Positions 44,578 through 54,089 of a stretch of 64,000 bases of DNA are shown in pieces. The notes below the pieces were generated by a model. That model saw only the letters and a list, made by a program, of their open reading frames with translations, did no database searches and was not told where the DNA came from. The DNA is taken from positions 244,447 through 308,446 of the forward strand of contig NZ_CP106794.1 in assembly GCF_025642135.1 (NCBI RefSeq), written 5' to 3'. Position 1 is the first letter of the stretch, and each line of letters begins with the position of its first letter. Source of the stretch: Streptomyces cynarae. GTDB lineage: Bacteria; Actinomycetota; Actinomycetes; Streptomycetales; Streptomycetaceae. Made by a program: the position numbers and the translations under genes.

Positions 44578-45456
44578 ATGCGTGGCATGCGGTTCCGTAC
44601 GGCTCTGGCGGTCACGGCCGCCACGGCGACTTTGGGCACAGTCTCCGCCTGCGACGGCAAGTCCGCTTCCACGACGGGCCAACACGCGTCCGCCGCGCCG
44701 TCACCGGTCGCCGTCTCACCGGTGGACTACCTGCTCAAGGTGGAGAACGCCACATCCAAGATCCACTCGACCGAGATGGACCAGACCGTCACCACGGGCA
44801 CCGTGCGCCAGATGCACATTGTCGGGGACAGCGACTGGGCCGGCGGTTTCAAGGCCAACGTGACCGTGTCCGTGAAGTCCTCCGTTCCAACGCCGGTTCC
44901 CTCTCTGCAGGTCAAGATCCGCAGCGATGCGATGTACATGAAGGTGCCCGCTCAGAAGGTGGCCAGTACGGGCGGCAAGCACTGGCTCAAGGAGCCGCTC
45001 GCCCTTCTCGCCGCGCAAGGTGACGGAGGCAAGGCCGAAACCGACCAGATGAAGCGGTCGAACCCTGCTATGGACGTACGGATGTTGATGGCCAGCGGGG
45101 ATCTGCGCAAGGTGGGCCGGGAGACGGTACGCGGGGTGACGACCACCCATTACACGGGCACGTTGGACACCGCCAAGCTGATCGCCAGCAAGGAGGGCCT
45201 GACGCCTGACGACGTGAAGTTCCTCAAGAAGCAACTCGCGGCGGAAGGGGTTGCCGAGGACCACATCGACCTCTGGGTCAACAGTGAGAACCTGCCGGTG
45301 GAGATGCAGGAGCAGACGCAGACGAGCACCGCCAAGATCACATCGACTACCTACCTCTCCCACTACGGTGTCGCGGTCGACCTGTCCGTCCCCGCCGCAT
45401 CCGACACCTTCACCCTCCACTCGGTGGTCGGCGCAGGCCAGACCGGCACGGCCTGA
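44578..45456 (+). CDS. Lipoprotein, LppX/LprG-like
   Basis: 292 residues from ATG 44578 behind a G-rich site. The signal peptide with lipobox is 'TAATATLGTVSACDGKSAST'. The body resembles the LppX/LprAFG lipid-binding fold of actinobacteria: 'VDYLLKVENATSKIHSTEMD', 'KIRSDAMYMKVPAQKVASTG', 'GRETVRGVTTTHYTGTLDTA' and 'HIDLWVNSENLPVEMQEQTQ'. It would be anchored outside the membrane. It is a single gene followed by a long hairpin. Confidence 0.8.
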   Translation: MRGMRFRTALAVTAATATLGTVSACDGKSASTTGQHASAAPSPVAVSPVDYLLKVENATSKIHSTEMDQTVTTGTVRQMHIVGDSDWAGGFKANVTVSVKSSVPTPVPSLQVKIRSDAMYMKVPAQKVASTGGKHWLKEPLALLAAQGDGGKAETDQMKRSNPAMDVRMLMASGDLRKVGRETVRGVTTTHYTGTLDTAKLIASKEGLTPDDVKFLKKQLAAEGVAEDHIDLWVNSENLPVEMQEQTQTSTAKITSTTYLSHYGVAVDLSVPAASDTFTLHSVVGAGQTGTA

Positions 45457-45515
45457 TCCGGGAGCGTTCGGCGCGCCCCGGCCTACCTTGACGCAGGGGA
45501 TCGGACCCCGACAGT

Positions 45516-45565
45516 GCCACAGGCGTCACCCTCACCTCGGCATCGGTGAGGGTGGTGCCTGTGGC
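45516..45565 (+). terminator. Long hairpin after lipoprotein gene
   Basis: A 21-bp stem with two mismatches (GCCACAGGCGTCACCCTCACC against its near-complement) encloses 8 bases and begins 60 bases after the lipoprotein stop. The rest of 45457-45780 contains no gene that I can support. Confidence 0.8.
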
Positions 45566-45780
45566 CCTGTCGGGCCGCGCGGCTGGCTTTGTACGCGAGT
45601 CACGGTCTCCTGGGCCGCCAGGGCGACCGTGTAGGCGATCACTGCGGGCCACAGCTTGCTCGACGAGGTAGCCCCGGCCGCCCTCGTCCGGGTAGCGACT
45701 GGCCAGGCCCAGGGCGAAGCGACGATCGTGACGGCAGGGCAGGCGGGGGCTACCGTCTTCTGCGGCCGGGTGGCTGACGG

Positions 45781-46179
45781 CTACTGGTCGGGGTGGACGG
45801 CTTGGACGCCGGTGCCCGCGTACGCCTTCGGCGTCAGGGTGAGCAGGAACCGTCCGCTGGGGTGGGCGGCGGAGGGCCGGGCGGCGTGGATGGCGTGGAC
45901 GGCGGCCCAGGGGTGCCCGAAGCGCAGCAGCTCGGTGGCGGTGACCGCGGCGTCGGTATCGAAGGCCTCGATGCGGATGAACCGCAGGCCCTTGATGTAG
46001 CCGAGCAGGCCGGGCCGCTCGGCGTCGCCGGCCGTCAGGGACAGCACCGGCGCGTACAGATCACCGAGTCCGCCGGAGGCCTGGACGTAGAACGCGGCCA
46101 CCGCCTCGTTGAACGGGTCCTTCGGGTCGTACAGCGCCGCGGCGGTGGTGTGGTCCAGGACGACCGCGATCGCCGCCAC
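45781..46179 (-). CDS. PIN-like toxin-type protein
   Basis: 132 residues. 'IAVVLDHTTAAALYDPKDPF' provides the first Asp of a PIN-like fold and 'ATELLRFGHPWAAVHAIHAA' with 'GRFLLTLTPKAYAGTGVQAV' resembles the C-terminal part, but the other acidic residues of active PIN ribonucleases are not evident. Its start overlaps the end of the antitoxin-like gene. Such pairs are common in streptomycetes; the toxin may be inactive or divergent. Confidence 0.6.
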   Translation of the reverse strand: MAAIAVVLDHTTAAALYDPKDPFNEAVAAFYVQASGGLGDLYAPVLSLTAGDAERPGLLGYIKGLRFIRIEAFDTDAAVTATELLRFGHPWAAVHAIHAARPSAAHPSGRFLLTLTPKAYAGTGVQAVHPDQ

Positions 46180-46454
46180 TACGCCGCCGCCCGCGGACCG
46201 TGCGAGGCGGCGCCCAGGCGCTCGAGCAGAGCCCGGGCCTTGGCTTCGGCCTCCGGGCTCGGCGCGCTGCCGAGGGCGGAGGCGAGCTCGGCGCGGGCGA
46301 GCTCGGCGCGCTCGGCGTACTCGGCCTGGGTCGGAGTGCCTTGCGCGAGGTCCTCGACCAGGTTGCGAATGGTGGTGCCGTGCTCGGCCGCCAGCTGGGC
46401 GAGCCGGTCCCGCGCGGCCGTGCTCACCTTGATGCTCGTCTCGTCTGCTGCCAT
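46179..46454 (-). CDS. Ribbon-helix-helix antitoxin-like protein
   Basis: 91 residues from ATG 46454 (GTGAGGA upstream). 'TSIKVSTAARDRLAQLAAEH' with 'GTTIRNLVEDLA' is a ribbon-helix-helix DNA-binding domain; an alanine-rich acidic helical tail could wrap the toxin. It precedes and overlaps the PIN-like gene. A perfect palindrome 20 bases upstream is a likely autoregulatory operator. Confidence 0.75.
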   Translation of the reverse strand: MAADETSIKVSTAARDRLAQLAAEHGTTIRNLVEDLAQGTPTQAEYAERAELARAELASALGSAPSPEAEAKARALLERLGAASHGPRAAA

Positions 46455-46474
46455 GTTCCTCACTCTACTCGCGT

Positions 46475-46493
46475 CCTCTACCGTTGGTAGAGG
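46475..46493. promoter_or_regulatory. Operator palindrome of toxin-antitoxin-like pair
   Basis: CCTCTACCGTTGGTAGAGG has perfect 8-bp arms around GTT. A related CTCTAC lies at 46463-46468. This fits a ribbon-helix-helix repressor site in the promoter of the antitoxin gene. Confidence 0.65.
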
Positions 46494-46754
46494 AAAACGG
46501 CAGCATGCTCCCGGTTAGCCTCCGCGCCCGTACGGAAGATCGCCCCCGCCGGGCCGATTGGCGTACGCCCTGCGACCGGGAGAGGACACGTCTCCTGCAC
46601 GCGGTTGGTACGCAAGGTGTGCGCTTGAGCTGCGGGACACAAGGTGCCTCGTGGCCCGGCGATAGGTCCTGCCGGGGCGGGGACGATTTTCCTGGCCGTA
46701 CGGTCCCGTCCAGGGACGCCCCTGTTGTCAGTGACGCCTGTCATGGTTCTGATC

Positions 46755-48878
46755 ATGTTCGACGGACTTGATGACATCGACTGGGCGTCGATGGAGCGCG
46801 CGTACGGCTCGGCCGAGGAGGTGCCGGCGCTGCTGTGGGCGCTGCGCTCCCCGGACGCCGTGGAACGCCGCAAGGCCCTGGACCGTTTCTACGGTGCGGT
46901 TCACCACCAGGGCAGCGTGTACCCGCCCACGGCGGCCAGCCTGCCCTTCCTGTTCGAGTTGGCCGCCGACGGCGCCACGCCCGAGCGGGCCGCCGTGGTC
47001 GCGCTGCTGGTCAGCATCGGCCGGGAGTCCCTCGAGCGGGGCTTTGAGGACGATGGCACCGAGATCGAGTACTACCCACCGATGGGCTACGCGCAAGCCG
47101 TCGCCTTCCTGCGCGAGCGGGGTGCGCAGTTCGCCGAACTCTCCCGCGACCCCGACCCGGACGTGCGCCTGGCCGCGATCGGCGGGCTCGGGCTCTTCCT
47201 CGACGACGCCCGCCAGGCCGCCGCCATGCTGCGCGAGCGGCTGGCCGCCGAGCAAGGCATCGCGGCTCGGCTGCAGATCGTCGAGGCGGCGGCCACTCTG
47301 GCACTGCGCATGCCGGCGGCCTCGCAACAGGTGATGGACTGGCTCGCCGAGCTCGCCACCGACCCGGCCCAGAACCCGGCGACTCGGCTCGCGGCCCTTG
47401 TCCAGCGGGCCCGCTGCGCCCCGGACGAGATCGGCGAGGACACCGGGGCGGCCGCCGTCGGCCTGCTGCGCGAGACCGCCCGCGCCCTACCCGTACAACC
47501 GATCGCACCGGCCCCGAGCCGCCCGACGGCACCCACGGACAACGTTGCGCCACAGATCGTCGCCGCCTTCGAGGATCTCGACCGCCGCACGCGCGTATAC
47601 GCACCGACCACGGCGCTGCTGCGTACGTTCCACGAAGCCCTGGGGGCCCGGGTGCCCGAGCGCACCGCGGTGCTGGCAGAGCAGCTGAGCAGCCCCGACT
47701 TCGGCTCGCGCCTGGACGCGGTCCGTATGAGCGGGGAGCTGATGCGCACCTGGCGCGGGGATCACACCCGGCTCCTGATGCTGGTTGCCGACCAGCTCAC
47801 CACGGCCGATCAGGAGGTTGCCGCCGAAGCTGCGGCCGTCCTGGCCTCCTGCCACCCGATCGCTGCCCCGGCCCGGGAGGCCCTCGCCGCACACATCGAT
47901 GCCCAACGCGCGGTGCACGGCCCTTACGTATGGGCGGCCCCCGACGTGCTGCTGCGCAGAAGCCACCAGGAGGCCGTGCGGGCCTTGGCGCGCCTGGCCG
48001 ACGCACGCGCGCTGCCGAGTCTGCTGGCCGCGCTGGACAACGTCGTCGACGCCTGGCGTGCGATCCAGGTCGCAGGGCATCTGCTGCAGGCGGCGGACCA
48101 GTTGGTGCCCCGGCTCTGCGACCACCTGCGCCGGATCGACCTCTCCCAGCAGCAGACCGAGATGAGCGCCACCGCGATCCTCTCCGCCCTGGCCACCCTG
48201 GGCGACCCGGCCGCGCTTCCTGTGGTGGTGGACACGCTCGGTGCTGCGGTGCGCCTTGAGCAGGACCGCGTCACGCGATCAGCTCTTGATGCGCTGGGGG
48301 CGTTCGGCCCGGCGGCGGCCAGCGCACGGGAGACGATACGGCTGCTGACCACCGCCACCGACGCGCACGTACGGCCTGCCGCCGTCGCCGCGCTGTGGGC
48401 CGTCGACGGTGACCTGGCCGAGGTCATGCCGCTCCTGCTCGGCCTCCTCGACGACCGCATCACCTTCCGGATCAGCGACGCGGCTGATCTGCTCGGCGAG
48501 ATCGGCCCGCCCGCCTCCGCCGCCCTGCCGCGCCTACGCAGCCTCCTGACACACGATTACGAATGGGTCCGGGTGCACTGCGCGGCCGCGCTCTGGGAAA
48601 TCGGCGGCCAGGCCGAGGCGCCGGCCGTCCTGAACGCCCTGCTGCAGGCCATGGCCAAAAACCCCGCGACGGCCAACCACGTCGTGGCATGCCTGGACCG
48701 CATGGGCCCCCTCGCGGCACCGGCCCTGCCCCTGCTCCGCGAGCAACTGGCCCTGCCCCGACGCGGCGGCAGGTTCCAGAGCATCGACCACGACGAGGAA
48801 CTCCAGCGCATCGGCCATACCCTCATCACCCGGCTCGATCCTCCAGCGCCGGGAGCCGCCGCACCGAGAACAGCCTGA
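46755..48878 (+). CDS. HEAT-repeat protein
   Basis: 707 residues from ATG 46755 (ATG 46743 also in frame; no strong ribosome-binding site; an open frame extends to 46644). Repeats such as 'DPDPDVRLAAIGGLGLFLDD', 'ADARALPSLLAALDNVVDAW', 'LGDPAALPVVVDTLGAAVRL' and 'DYEWVRVHCAAALWEIGGQA' make a long alpha solenoid. There is no enzyme motif or membrane segment. It is a scaffold-type protein with unknown partner and stands alone. Confidence 0.85.
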   Translation: MFDGLDDIDWASMERAYGSAEEVPALLWALRSPDAVERRKALDRFYGAVHHQGSVYPPTAASLPFLFELAADGATPERAAVVALLVSIGRESLERGFEDDGTEIEYYPPMGYAQAVAFLRERGAQFAELSRDPDPDVRLAAIGGLGLFLDDARQAAAMLRERLAAEQGIAARLQIVEAAATLALRMPAASQQVMDWLAELATDPAQNPATRLAALVQRARCAPDEIGEDTGAAAVGLLRETARALPVQPIAPAPSRPTAPTDNVAPQIVAAFEDLDRRTRVYAPTTALLRTFHEALGARVPERTAVLAEQLSSPDFGSRLDAVRMSGELMRTWRGDHTRLLMLVADQLTTADQEVAAEAAAVLASCHPIAAPAREALAAHIDAQRAVHGPYVWAAPDVLLRRSHQEAVRALARLADARALPSLLAALDNVVDAWRAIQVAGHLLQAADQLVPRLCDHLRRIDLSQQQTEMSATAILSALATLGDPAALPVVVDTLGAAVRLEQDRVTRSALDALGAFGPAAASARETIRLLTTATDAHVRPAAVAALWAVDGDLAEVMPLLLGLLDDRITFRISDAADLLGEIGPPASAALPRLRSLLTHDYEWVRVHCAAALWEIGGQAEAPAVLNALLQAMAKNPATANHVVACLDRMGPLAAPALPLLREQLALPRRGGRFQSIDHDEELQRIGHTLITRLDPPAPGAAAPRTA

Positions 48879-49051
48879 GGCTGCGCCACCCCTCCGCCAC
48901 CACCGCCATCTCGCCCCCAGCGTGCCGTTCCGTCAGGGCAGACATCTGCGCGCCGTCGCTAGGCGCACGTCCATGACGAGAGCCGTGAACGGTCGTTTTC
49001 ACTGAAGGACCTGACCTCTGCATGCTGGACTCGATCCGGCCGGCCCGATCG

Positions 49052-49924
49052 TTACGGCGTAGAGAACAGACCGGGCCCCGGAGGCGACTCGGCGCGGACA
49101 CCGTTGGTGACCCGCAGGAACTCCAGCTTTTCCGCATCGGCGGAACCCGCGGCCACCGTGTAGACGACGAGTCGGATGTCGCAGCCTGGGACGGTGAGCA
49201 CGTCGCAGTCGCAGATCACCTCACCCACCTGGGGGTGTACCACGGTCTTGCGGGCCGAGACGTGCGGGCCGACCGTGCCCTCGTCCCACAGACGGGCGAA
49301 CTCCGCGCTGACCGAACGCAGTTCCTCGACGAGGTCGGTCAGGCCGCGGTCGCGGGGGTAGTCGATGAGAGCTGTGCGCAGGTCGGCGACGAGGGCAATT
49401 TTCAGGGCGTCGTCGTCCTGGAGCACGGGCCACGACGCGAGCCGGCTGGGCCCTGCGGCGAAGACCGCCCGTGCCAGGTTGCGCTCGTCGTGTGTCCGTG
49501 CGCTGGGATGGCCCATCAGCACTGACCATGCGGGGGTCCAGGACAGCAAGGTCCAGTCGGCGCTGAACACGCCCACGGGGAACTCCCCGAGACGGGCCAG
49601 CATCCGTTGGACTCCGGCCGGAACATGTGTGGAGACCGTTCCCTCCTGGGGAGGCAGGAGGCCGGCCAGCCGGTAGGCGTGATCGCGCTCCATGGGCTGC
49701 AGTTGCAGTGCCCTGGTCAGGCTCGCGACGACCTGCGCCGATGGGCTTTTGGCGCGGCCCTGTTCCAGGCGGACCACGTAGTCGACCGACAGCCCGGCGA
49801 GTTCTGCCAGTTCCTCGCGTCGCAGCCCCACCGCGCGTCGTCCGGGCCGTGAGGTCAGTCCGACGTCGGCCGGAGAAAGGCGGTCGCGCCAGCGGTGCAG
49901 TGCCGTTCCCAGGGTCTCGTCCAC
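49052..49924 (-). CDS. XRE-family regulator with MmyB-like ligand domain
   Basis: 290 residues. The N-terminal helix-turn-helix is 'LRREELAELAGLSVDYVVRL' with 'EQGRAKSPSAQVVASLTRAL' (about residues 33-72). A C-terminal PAS-like MmyB domain contains 'FSADWTLLSWTPAWSVLMGH', 'WDEGTVGPHVSARKTVVHPQ' and 'GEVICDCDVLTVPGCDIRLV', and would bind a small, perhaps fatty-acid-like ligand. It is divergent from a short-chain dehydrogenase gene, 102 bases apart, which it probably controls. Confidence 0.92.
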   Translation of the reverse strand: MDETLGTALHRWRDRLSPADVGLTSRPGRRAVGLRREELAELAGLSVDYVVRLEQGRAKSPSAQVVASLTRALQLQPMERDHAYRLAGLLPPQEGTVSTHVPAGVQRMLARLGEFPVGVFSADWTLLSWTPAWSVLMGHPSARTHDERNLARAVFAAGPSRLASWPVLQDDDALKIALVADLRTALIDYPRDRGLTDLVEELRSVSAEFARLWDEGTVGPHVSARKTVVHPQVGEVICDCDVLTVPGCDIRLVVYTVAAGSADAEKLEFLRVTNGVRAESPPGPGLFSTP

Positions 49925-50026
49925 TCGGCCATTGTGTCTGCCGGGCCGTCGTCGTGCCTGGTACTGGCTGTCCTACCGTCACGGAGAGCACTGGCTGGCC
50001 TCTCGTCACGGGCCGAGAGTGGACGC

Positions 50027-50722
50027 ATGACGACCACATTCATCACCGGAGCCAACAAGTCCCTCGGGTATGAGACCGCCCGCCGCTTGATCGAGGCCGG
50101 TCACACCGTCCTCATCGGTGCGCGTGATCCGGAGCGCGGCCGGGCGGCCGCCGACGCACTCGGTGCCCGTTTCGTCCAGATCGATGTGACGGATGACGCG
50201 TCGGTGGCTGCCGCCGCCGCCGACATCGAGTCTTGCGAGGGCGGCATCGACGTCCTGATCAACAACGCAGGCGTCTTCGGGACGCACAGCCCCGCCGACC
50301 AGATCACGGCCGCTGACGCCAGTGAGGTGTTCGAGGTCAATGTCGTCGGGATCGTCCGGGTCACGCACGCGTTCCTGCCGCTGCTGCGCAAGTCCGCGAG
50401 CCCGGTCATCGTCAATGTGTCCAGCGGTATGGGATCGTTCGCGGCCACCCACGACGCACAGCGCGTCGAGTCGAGGAACCTCGCGCCGCTCTACACGGCG
50501 TCGAAAGCTGCCGTGACCATGCTGACCACGCAGTACGCGAAGTCCTGGCCGGACGTGAAGGTGAACGCGGCCGACCCGGGCTACACCGCGACCGACTTCA
50601 ACGGGCACAGCGGCCCGCAGACCGTGACCGAGGGCACCGACGCGATCGTCGAACTCGCCACCATCGGGCCCAACGGACCGACGGGAACCTTCCGCGACCG
50701 TCACGGTGAGATGGCCTGGTGA
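50027..50722 (+). CDS. Short-chain dehydrogenase/reductase
   Basis: 231 residues from ATG 50027. NAD(P)-binding 'TTTFITGANKSLGYETARRL' (TGxxxSLG), 'IDVLINNAGVFGTH' and the catalytic 'LAPLYTASKAAVTMLTTQYA' (Tyr-x-x-x-Lys) with upstream 'VIVNVSSGMGSF' Ser define a classical SDR. The substrate is unknown. Its regulator is divergently encoded next door, a frequent Streptomyces arrangement. Confidence 0.93.
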   Translation: MTTTFITGANKSLGYETARRLIEAGHTVLIGARDPERGRAAADALGARFVQIDVTDDASVAAAAADIESCEGGIDVLINNAGVFGTHSPADQITAADASEVFEVNVVGIVRVTHAFLPLLRKSASPVIVNVSSGMGSFAATHDAQRVESRNLAPLYTASKAAVTMLTTQYAKSWPDVKVNAADPGYTATDFNGHSGPQTVTEGTDAIVELATIGPNGPTGTFRDRHGEMAW

Positions 50723-50939
50723 TCCACCCCTGAATTGGGGCGTGCCCGGCACGGACGAGGGATCCAGAGTGGCGAACTCATGCCGAGATCCTTCATCTCG
50801 CCGGGCATGCCCCCAGGGTCGTCTTGGTTTGTTGGGCTGGATGATGGCGTGTGCGGCAGACTCAACGGCCTTGGAGACCGGGACTCAGCTGCGCAGCCCG
50901 ATGAGCAGAGCTGCGGTGGTTACAGTCCCGAGGTAGACG

Positions 50940-51236
50940 TAGCCGTGCTTGTCACCGCGCACGTGGCCGGGGTCAAGGCACTCCCGCCGGACTACCAGAT
51001 CGTTTACAAGGAGATGCAGAAGTACCTGTTCAAGGTCGGACTGGTCAGCCTGCCCGACGGGCTCCCCTGGGATCGTCGACTTCTTCGAGGAGGGCGTCGC
51101 CGCGGGCGAGGGAGTTTTGGAACTCATCGGCACCGATGCCGCCGCGTTCTGCGACGACCTGATCAAGGACTCTCCCACCTACGCAGATGCCTACCAGGAA
51201 TCCATGAGCGGGGAACCCGGCGCGGCCAGGAAGTGA
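50940..51236 (+). pseudogene. DUF1048 protein relic, frameshifted
   Basis: Frame one reads 'AGVKALPPDYQIVYKEMQKY' and 'LFKVGLVSLPDGLPWD'; the next frame reads 'GIVDFFEEGVAAGEGVLELI' and 'GTDAAAFCDDLIKDSPTYAD'. Together they cover most of a DUF1048 protein. The switch is near 51068. No start codon with ribosome-binding site is seen, so the 5' end is probably missing as well. Confidence 0.65.
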
Positions 51237-51284
51237 CAGTCGCCGGACCGGTTCGCGACACTGCCGGTTCCACCACGGCGGGGT

Positions 51285-51785
51285 TCATGGCGTCGTCTGC
51301 GTCGGCTGCACGCGCACAATCGCATGTGCACGCCGGTCGGCGAGCTGCCGGTGCAGGTGGCTGTTCTCCACCGTGGCCTGGTGCAGCGCACCCACCAGTG
51401 CCTCGACATCAGCTTTGAGCTGGGTGATCTCCTTTGCGTCGGCTGCCCTGAGCTCCTTGAGCCGCCGGACCTGCTGGCGCAGACGCCGCTCGCTGTCCGG
51501 CGTCCCTCCCCGGGCCCGAACCTGCTCGTAGAACTCCGCCTTCAGGTCGGTGTGCCGCTGGGTGAGCGCGTTGCGGGGGACTTGGGCCTCGAGCGCGAGA
51601 GCGACGATGGTCAGGGCGCCGTTGGAGTGCTCAGGGTGGCCGGCCAGGATGCGGTCCATCGCTGCGCGGATGCGGTTGCGTTCGGCGGGTGAGGCGGTCG
51701 GCAAGGGGGGTCGGGAACCGCCTCGGGTCGGCGGTGAAGCGGCGGAGTGTCTCGTACGTGGGCACGGTGTTCTCCCGGGCAGCAC
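51285..51785 (-). CDS. DUF6262/TnpC-like coiled-coil protein
   Basis: 166 residues from GTG 51785 (start uncertain). The middle has a helix-turn-helix-like part, 'GALTIVALALEAQVPRNALT', and then a long coiled coil, 'ERRLRQQVRRLKELRAADAK' and 'QLKADVEALVGALHQATVEN'. This is the layout of DUF6262 proteins, accessory factors often encoded beside tyrosine recombinases; none is present here. It is divergent from the relaxase gene. Confidence 0.5.
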   Translation of the reverse strand: MLPGRTPCPRTRHSAASPPTRGGSRPPLPTASPAERNRIRAAMDRILAGHPEHSNGALTIVALALEAQVPRNALTQRHTDLKAEFYEQVRARGGTPDSERRLRQQVRRLKELRAADAKEITQLKADVEALVGALHQATVENSHLHRQLADRRAHAIVRVQPTQTTP

Positions 51786-51925
51786 GACGAAGCCCCCGGC
51801 GAGTGCCGGGGGCCGATGGGTACTCGTCCGTATAGGGCGGTGTGTGGTGCTTGTTGGTCTCGGTCGGGTGGTTGTCCGGGTGTTGCCGGAGAGCGATGAC
51901 ACTGGCTTGCCGGCTGGAGCCGCTT

Positions 51926-51980
51926 CCCGCCTGGCGGGCACCTGAGAAAGAAGGTTCGGGCGCTGCTCCCGCCTGGCGGG
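51926..51980. repeat. Twin palindromes upstream of relaxase, possible oriT
   Basis: CCCGCCTGGCGGG occurs twice, at 51926-51938 and 51968-51980, 42 bases apart (four helical turns). Each copy is a perfect 6-bp inverted repeat around one T. They lie 55-109 bases upstream of the relaxase start, where an origin of transfer or the relaxase promoter's operators would be expected. Confidence 0.45.
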
Positions 51981-52034
51981 ACGTAAGCTTGATCGGCCTT
52001 TCACCGCAGGTCAGGGCCGTGTGGCGTGGTCTCC

Positions 52035-54089
52035 ATGATGGATATCCAGCTGATCACCGCCGGGCAGATGTACCGCTACTACCTGCGCCAGGTCATCGTC
52101 GGCGACGGCCGCCGACCGGCCCGCACGCCACTCGCTCAGGCCCAACAGGAGGCCGGGGTCCCGGCCGGGCGATGGATGGGTAGGGGCCTTGCCGTCCTCG
52201 GTCTGCAGGCGGGCGACGTCGTCACCGAAGCGCAGCTGCGGAACCTCTTGGGCGAGGGCCGGCACCCGTACGCCGACCGGATCGAGGCCGACAAGCTCGC
52301 CGCGGGGAAGAAGCCTGCGGCCGCGCGCCGGGCCGGGGCACTCGGTCGGCGTGTGAAGGTCACCGGGTTCGATCTGGTCTTCCGCCCACAGCCCACCCTC
52401 ACCCTGCTGTGGGCGCTGGGGGATGAGGAGACCCGCACGGCGATCGAGGCCGCGCACGAGCGGGCGATTGCCGCCGTGCTCGCCTGGATCGAGGACGAGG
52501 CCGCGATCCTTCGCTTCGGCGCGAAGGGGATCTATCAGAACCGCCCGGTGCATGGTCTGGTCGCCGCGCGGTTCCGCCACTATGAGGCGCGCTCCGGGAT
52601 GCCGCTCCTGCATGACCATCTCCTTCTGTCCGTCAAAGCCCAGCGCCCGCACAAGGACAGGAACGGGCAGGGCATCTGGGGCTCGGTGCACTCCGAGGTC
52701 CTGTACGAGAACGCGGTGGCCGCCTCCGCGCTCTACAACGAAGTCGTGATGGCTGAGGCGTGCGAGGCGTTGGTGCTGGCTTCCGAGCCGCGCACCGTCA
52801 CCGCCGGCCGCCGACCGGTCATGGACGTCGCCGGTGTGCCGTACGAGCTGATCCGCTGGACGTCCCGGCGCAGCGACCAGATCGCCGCCTGCCGGGCAGA
52901 GCTGGAGCACGAGTACGTCACCGCCGTCGACGACGACGGCACCCCGCGGTTCCTGCCCGTGGTCTCCGAGCGGGCCCGCGCCAAGCTGAACCGGATCGCC
53001 GCGAAGATGACGCGCCCGCCGAAGCAGAAGGCCCGGACCCTTGCCAAGCTGCGCGAGGAGTGGAAGGAGAGCGCGATCCTCACTTCTGGTGTCGCCGCCG
53101 ACGTCATCAACTCCCTTCTCGAGCACGCCCGTGCCGCAGCGGCGGCGATCCGGGCCCGGGTCGCCGCCGTGGTCGACATAGCGCTGGCGGCCGTCGACGT
53201 CGCCGCGACGGTGTTCGTGATGAACAGCGGCGGCCGGTTCCACCGCCGGCACCTGCTCGCCGAGGCCCGCCGTCACCTCGCTTTCGTCCTGCGTGGCCGC
53301 CGCCGTGAGCCGGGCCTGGACGAGCAAATCGTGGACGCCGCGCTCGCCACGTACTGCGTGGACATCAGCGAGCCGAAGACGCTGCGCGGTCTGCTACCGG
53401 CCTACCGCCTCTACACCGCCCGCTGGTCGCTGGCCGACCTCGAACCCGCCCGGCGTCCGCTGACCACCGCCCCGGACCGGCAGCCCCCGGCCAGCCCGGG
53501 CACACCGGCCGCGTCCCGGCCTTCGGACCTGGAGCCGGGGGAGTGGGAGATACCCCGCGTCCCGTTGCAGTACGAGCGGGCCGTCCTCGCCGGCGCGGTG
53601 GTCCGCGAGAAGCTGCGCACCGCCGTCACCGCCGCGCGGGGCCGGGCGTATGACGTCGTCGCGCACCAGCAGGCGGCGATGCCCGAGCAGCTGCTCGCGC
53701 CCCCGGCCGCCGACTCCGAGCGCGACGACCAGGAGCCGGAGCCCGGGCGCCGGGAGGTGATCGACCTGACGGCGCTGCGGGCCTTGAGGAGGTCCCGCAC
53801 GGACGTGGAAGCCCTCGATCTGACGGCCGAGCGGCTGCGCCACCTCCAGGACGCGTTCACCAAGGTGGCCAACGACTCCCGCGCCCGTGCGGACCGCTAC
53901 GTCGAACAGGACGATGCCTACCCAGTGCACCCGGTACGCCAGGACGACCAGCAGGCGCACCGCCCGCAGGAGCCCGGACCGCACCGCGGCCGGGGAGGCC
54001 GGCCACTGAGCGCACCCGACGCCGCGGGGTGCGCACCGACGATGCCCGGCGAGCGAAGCCTGCAGGCAGGTAAACGGAGTCGGGTGTGA
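52035..54089 (+). CDS. MobF (TrwC-type) conjugative relaxase
   Basis: 684 residues from ATG 52035 (GTG 52026 and ATG 52038 also in frame). The N-terminal relaxase domain has the tyrosine cluster 'TAGQMYRYYLRQVIVGDGRR' and the three-histidine metal site 'ARFRHYEARSGMPLLHDHLL' (about residues 180-197). 'GFDLVFRPQPTLTLLWALGD' is also typical. It would nick oriT and lead the strand into the recipient. The C-terminal half is rich in Arg and Ala and lacks a recognisable helicase Walker A, so it is shorter than TrwC/TraI. No other transfer gene is visible nearby. Confidence 0.88.
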   Translation: MMDIQLITAGQMYRYYLRQVIVGDGRRPARTPLAQAQQEAGVPAGRWMGRGLAVLGLQAGDVVTEAQLRNLLGEGRHPYADRIEADKLAAGKKPAAARRAGALGRRVKVTGFDLVFRPQPTLTLLWALGDEETRTAIEAAHERAIAAVLAWIEDEAAILRFGAKGIYQNRPVHGLVAARFRHYEARSGMPLLHDHLLLSVKAQRPHKDRNGQGIWGSVHSEVLYENAVAASALYNEVVMAEACEALVLASEPRTVTAGRRPVMDVAGVPYELIRWTSRRSDQIAACRAELEHEYVTAVDDDGTPRFLPVVSERARAKLNRIAAKMTRPPKQKARTLAKLREEWKESAILTSGVAADVINSLLEHARAAAAAIRARVAAVVDIALAAVDVAATVFVMNSGGRFHRRHLLAEARRHLAFVLRGRRREPGLDEQIVDAALATYCVDISEPKTLRGLLPAYRLYTARWSLADLEPARRPLTTAPDRQPPASPGTPAASRPSDLEPGEWEIPRVPLQYERAVLAGAVVREKLRTAVTAARGRAYDVVAHQQAAMPEQLLAPPAADSERDDQEPEPGRREVIDLTALRALRRSRTDVEALDLTAERLRHLQDAFTKVANDSRARADRYVEQDDAYPVHPVRQDDQQAHRPQEPGPHRGRGGRPLSAPDAAGCAPTMPGERSLQAGKRSRV

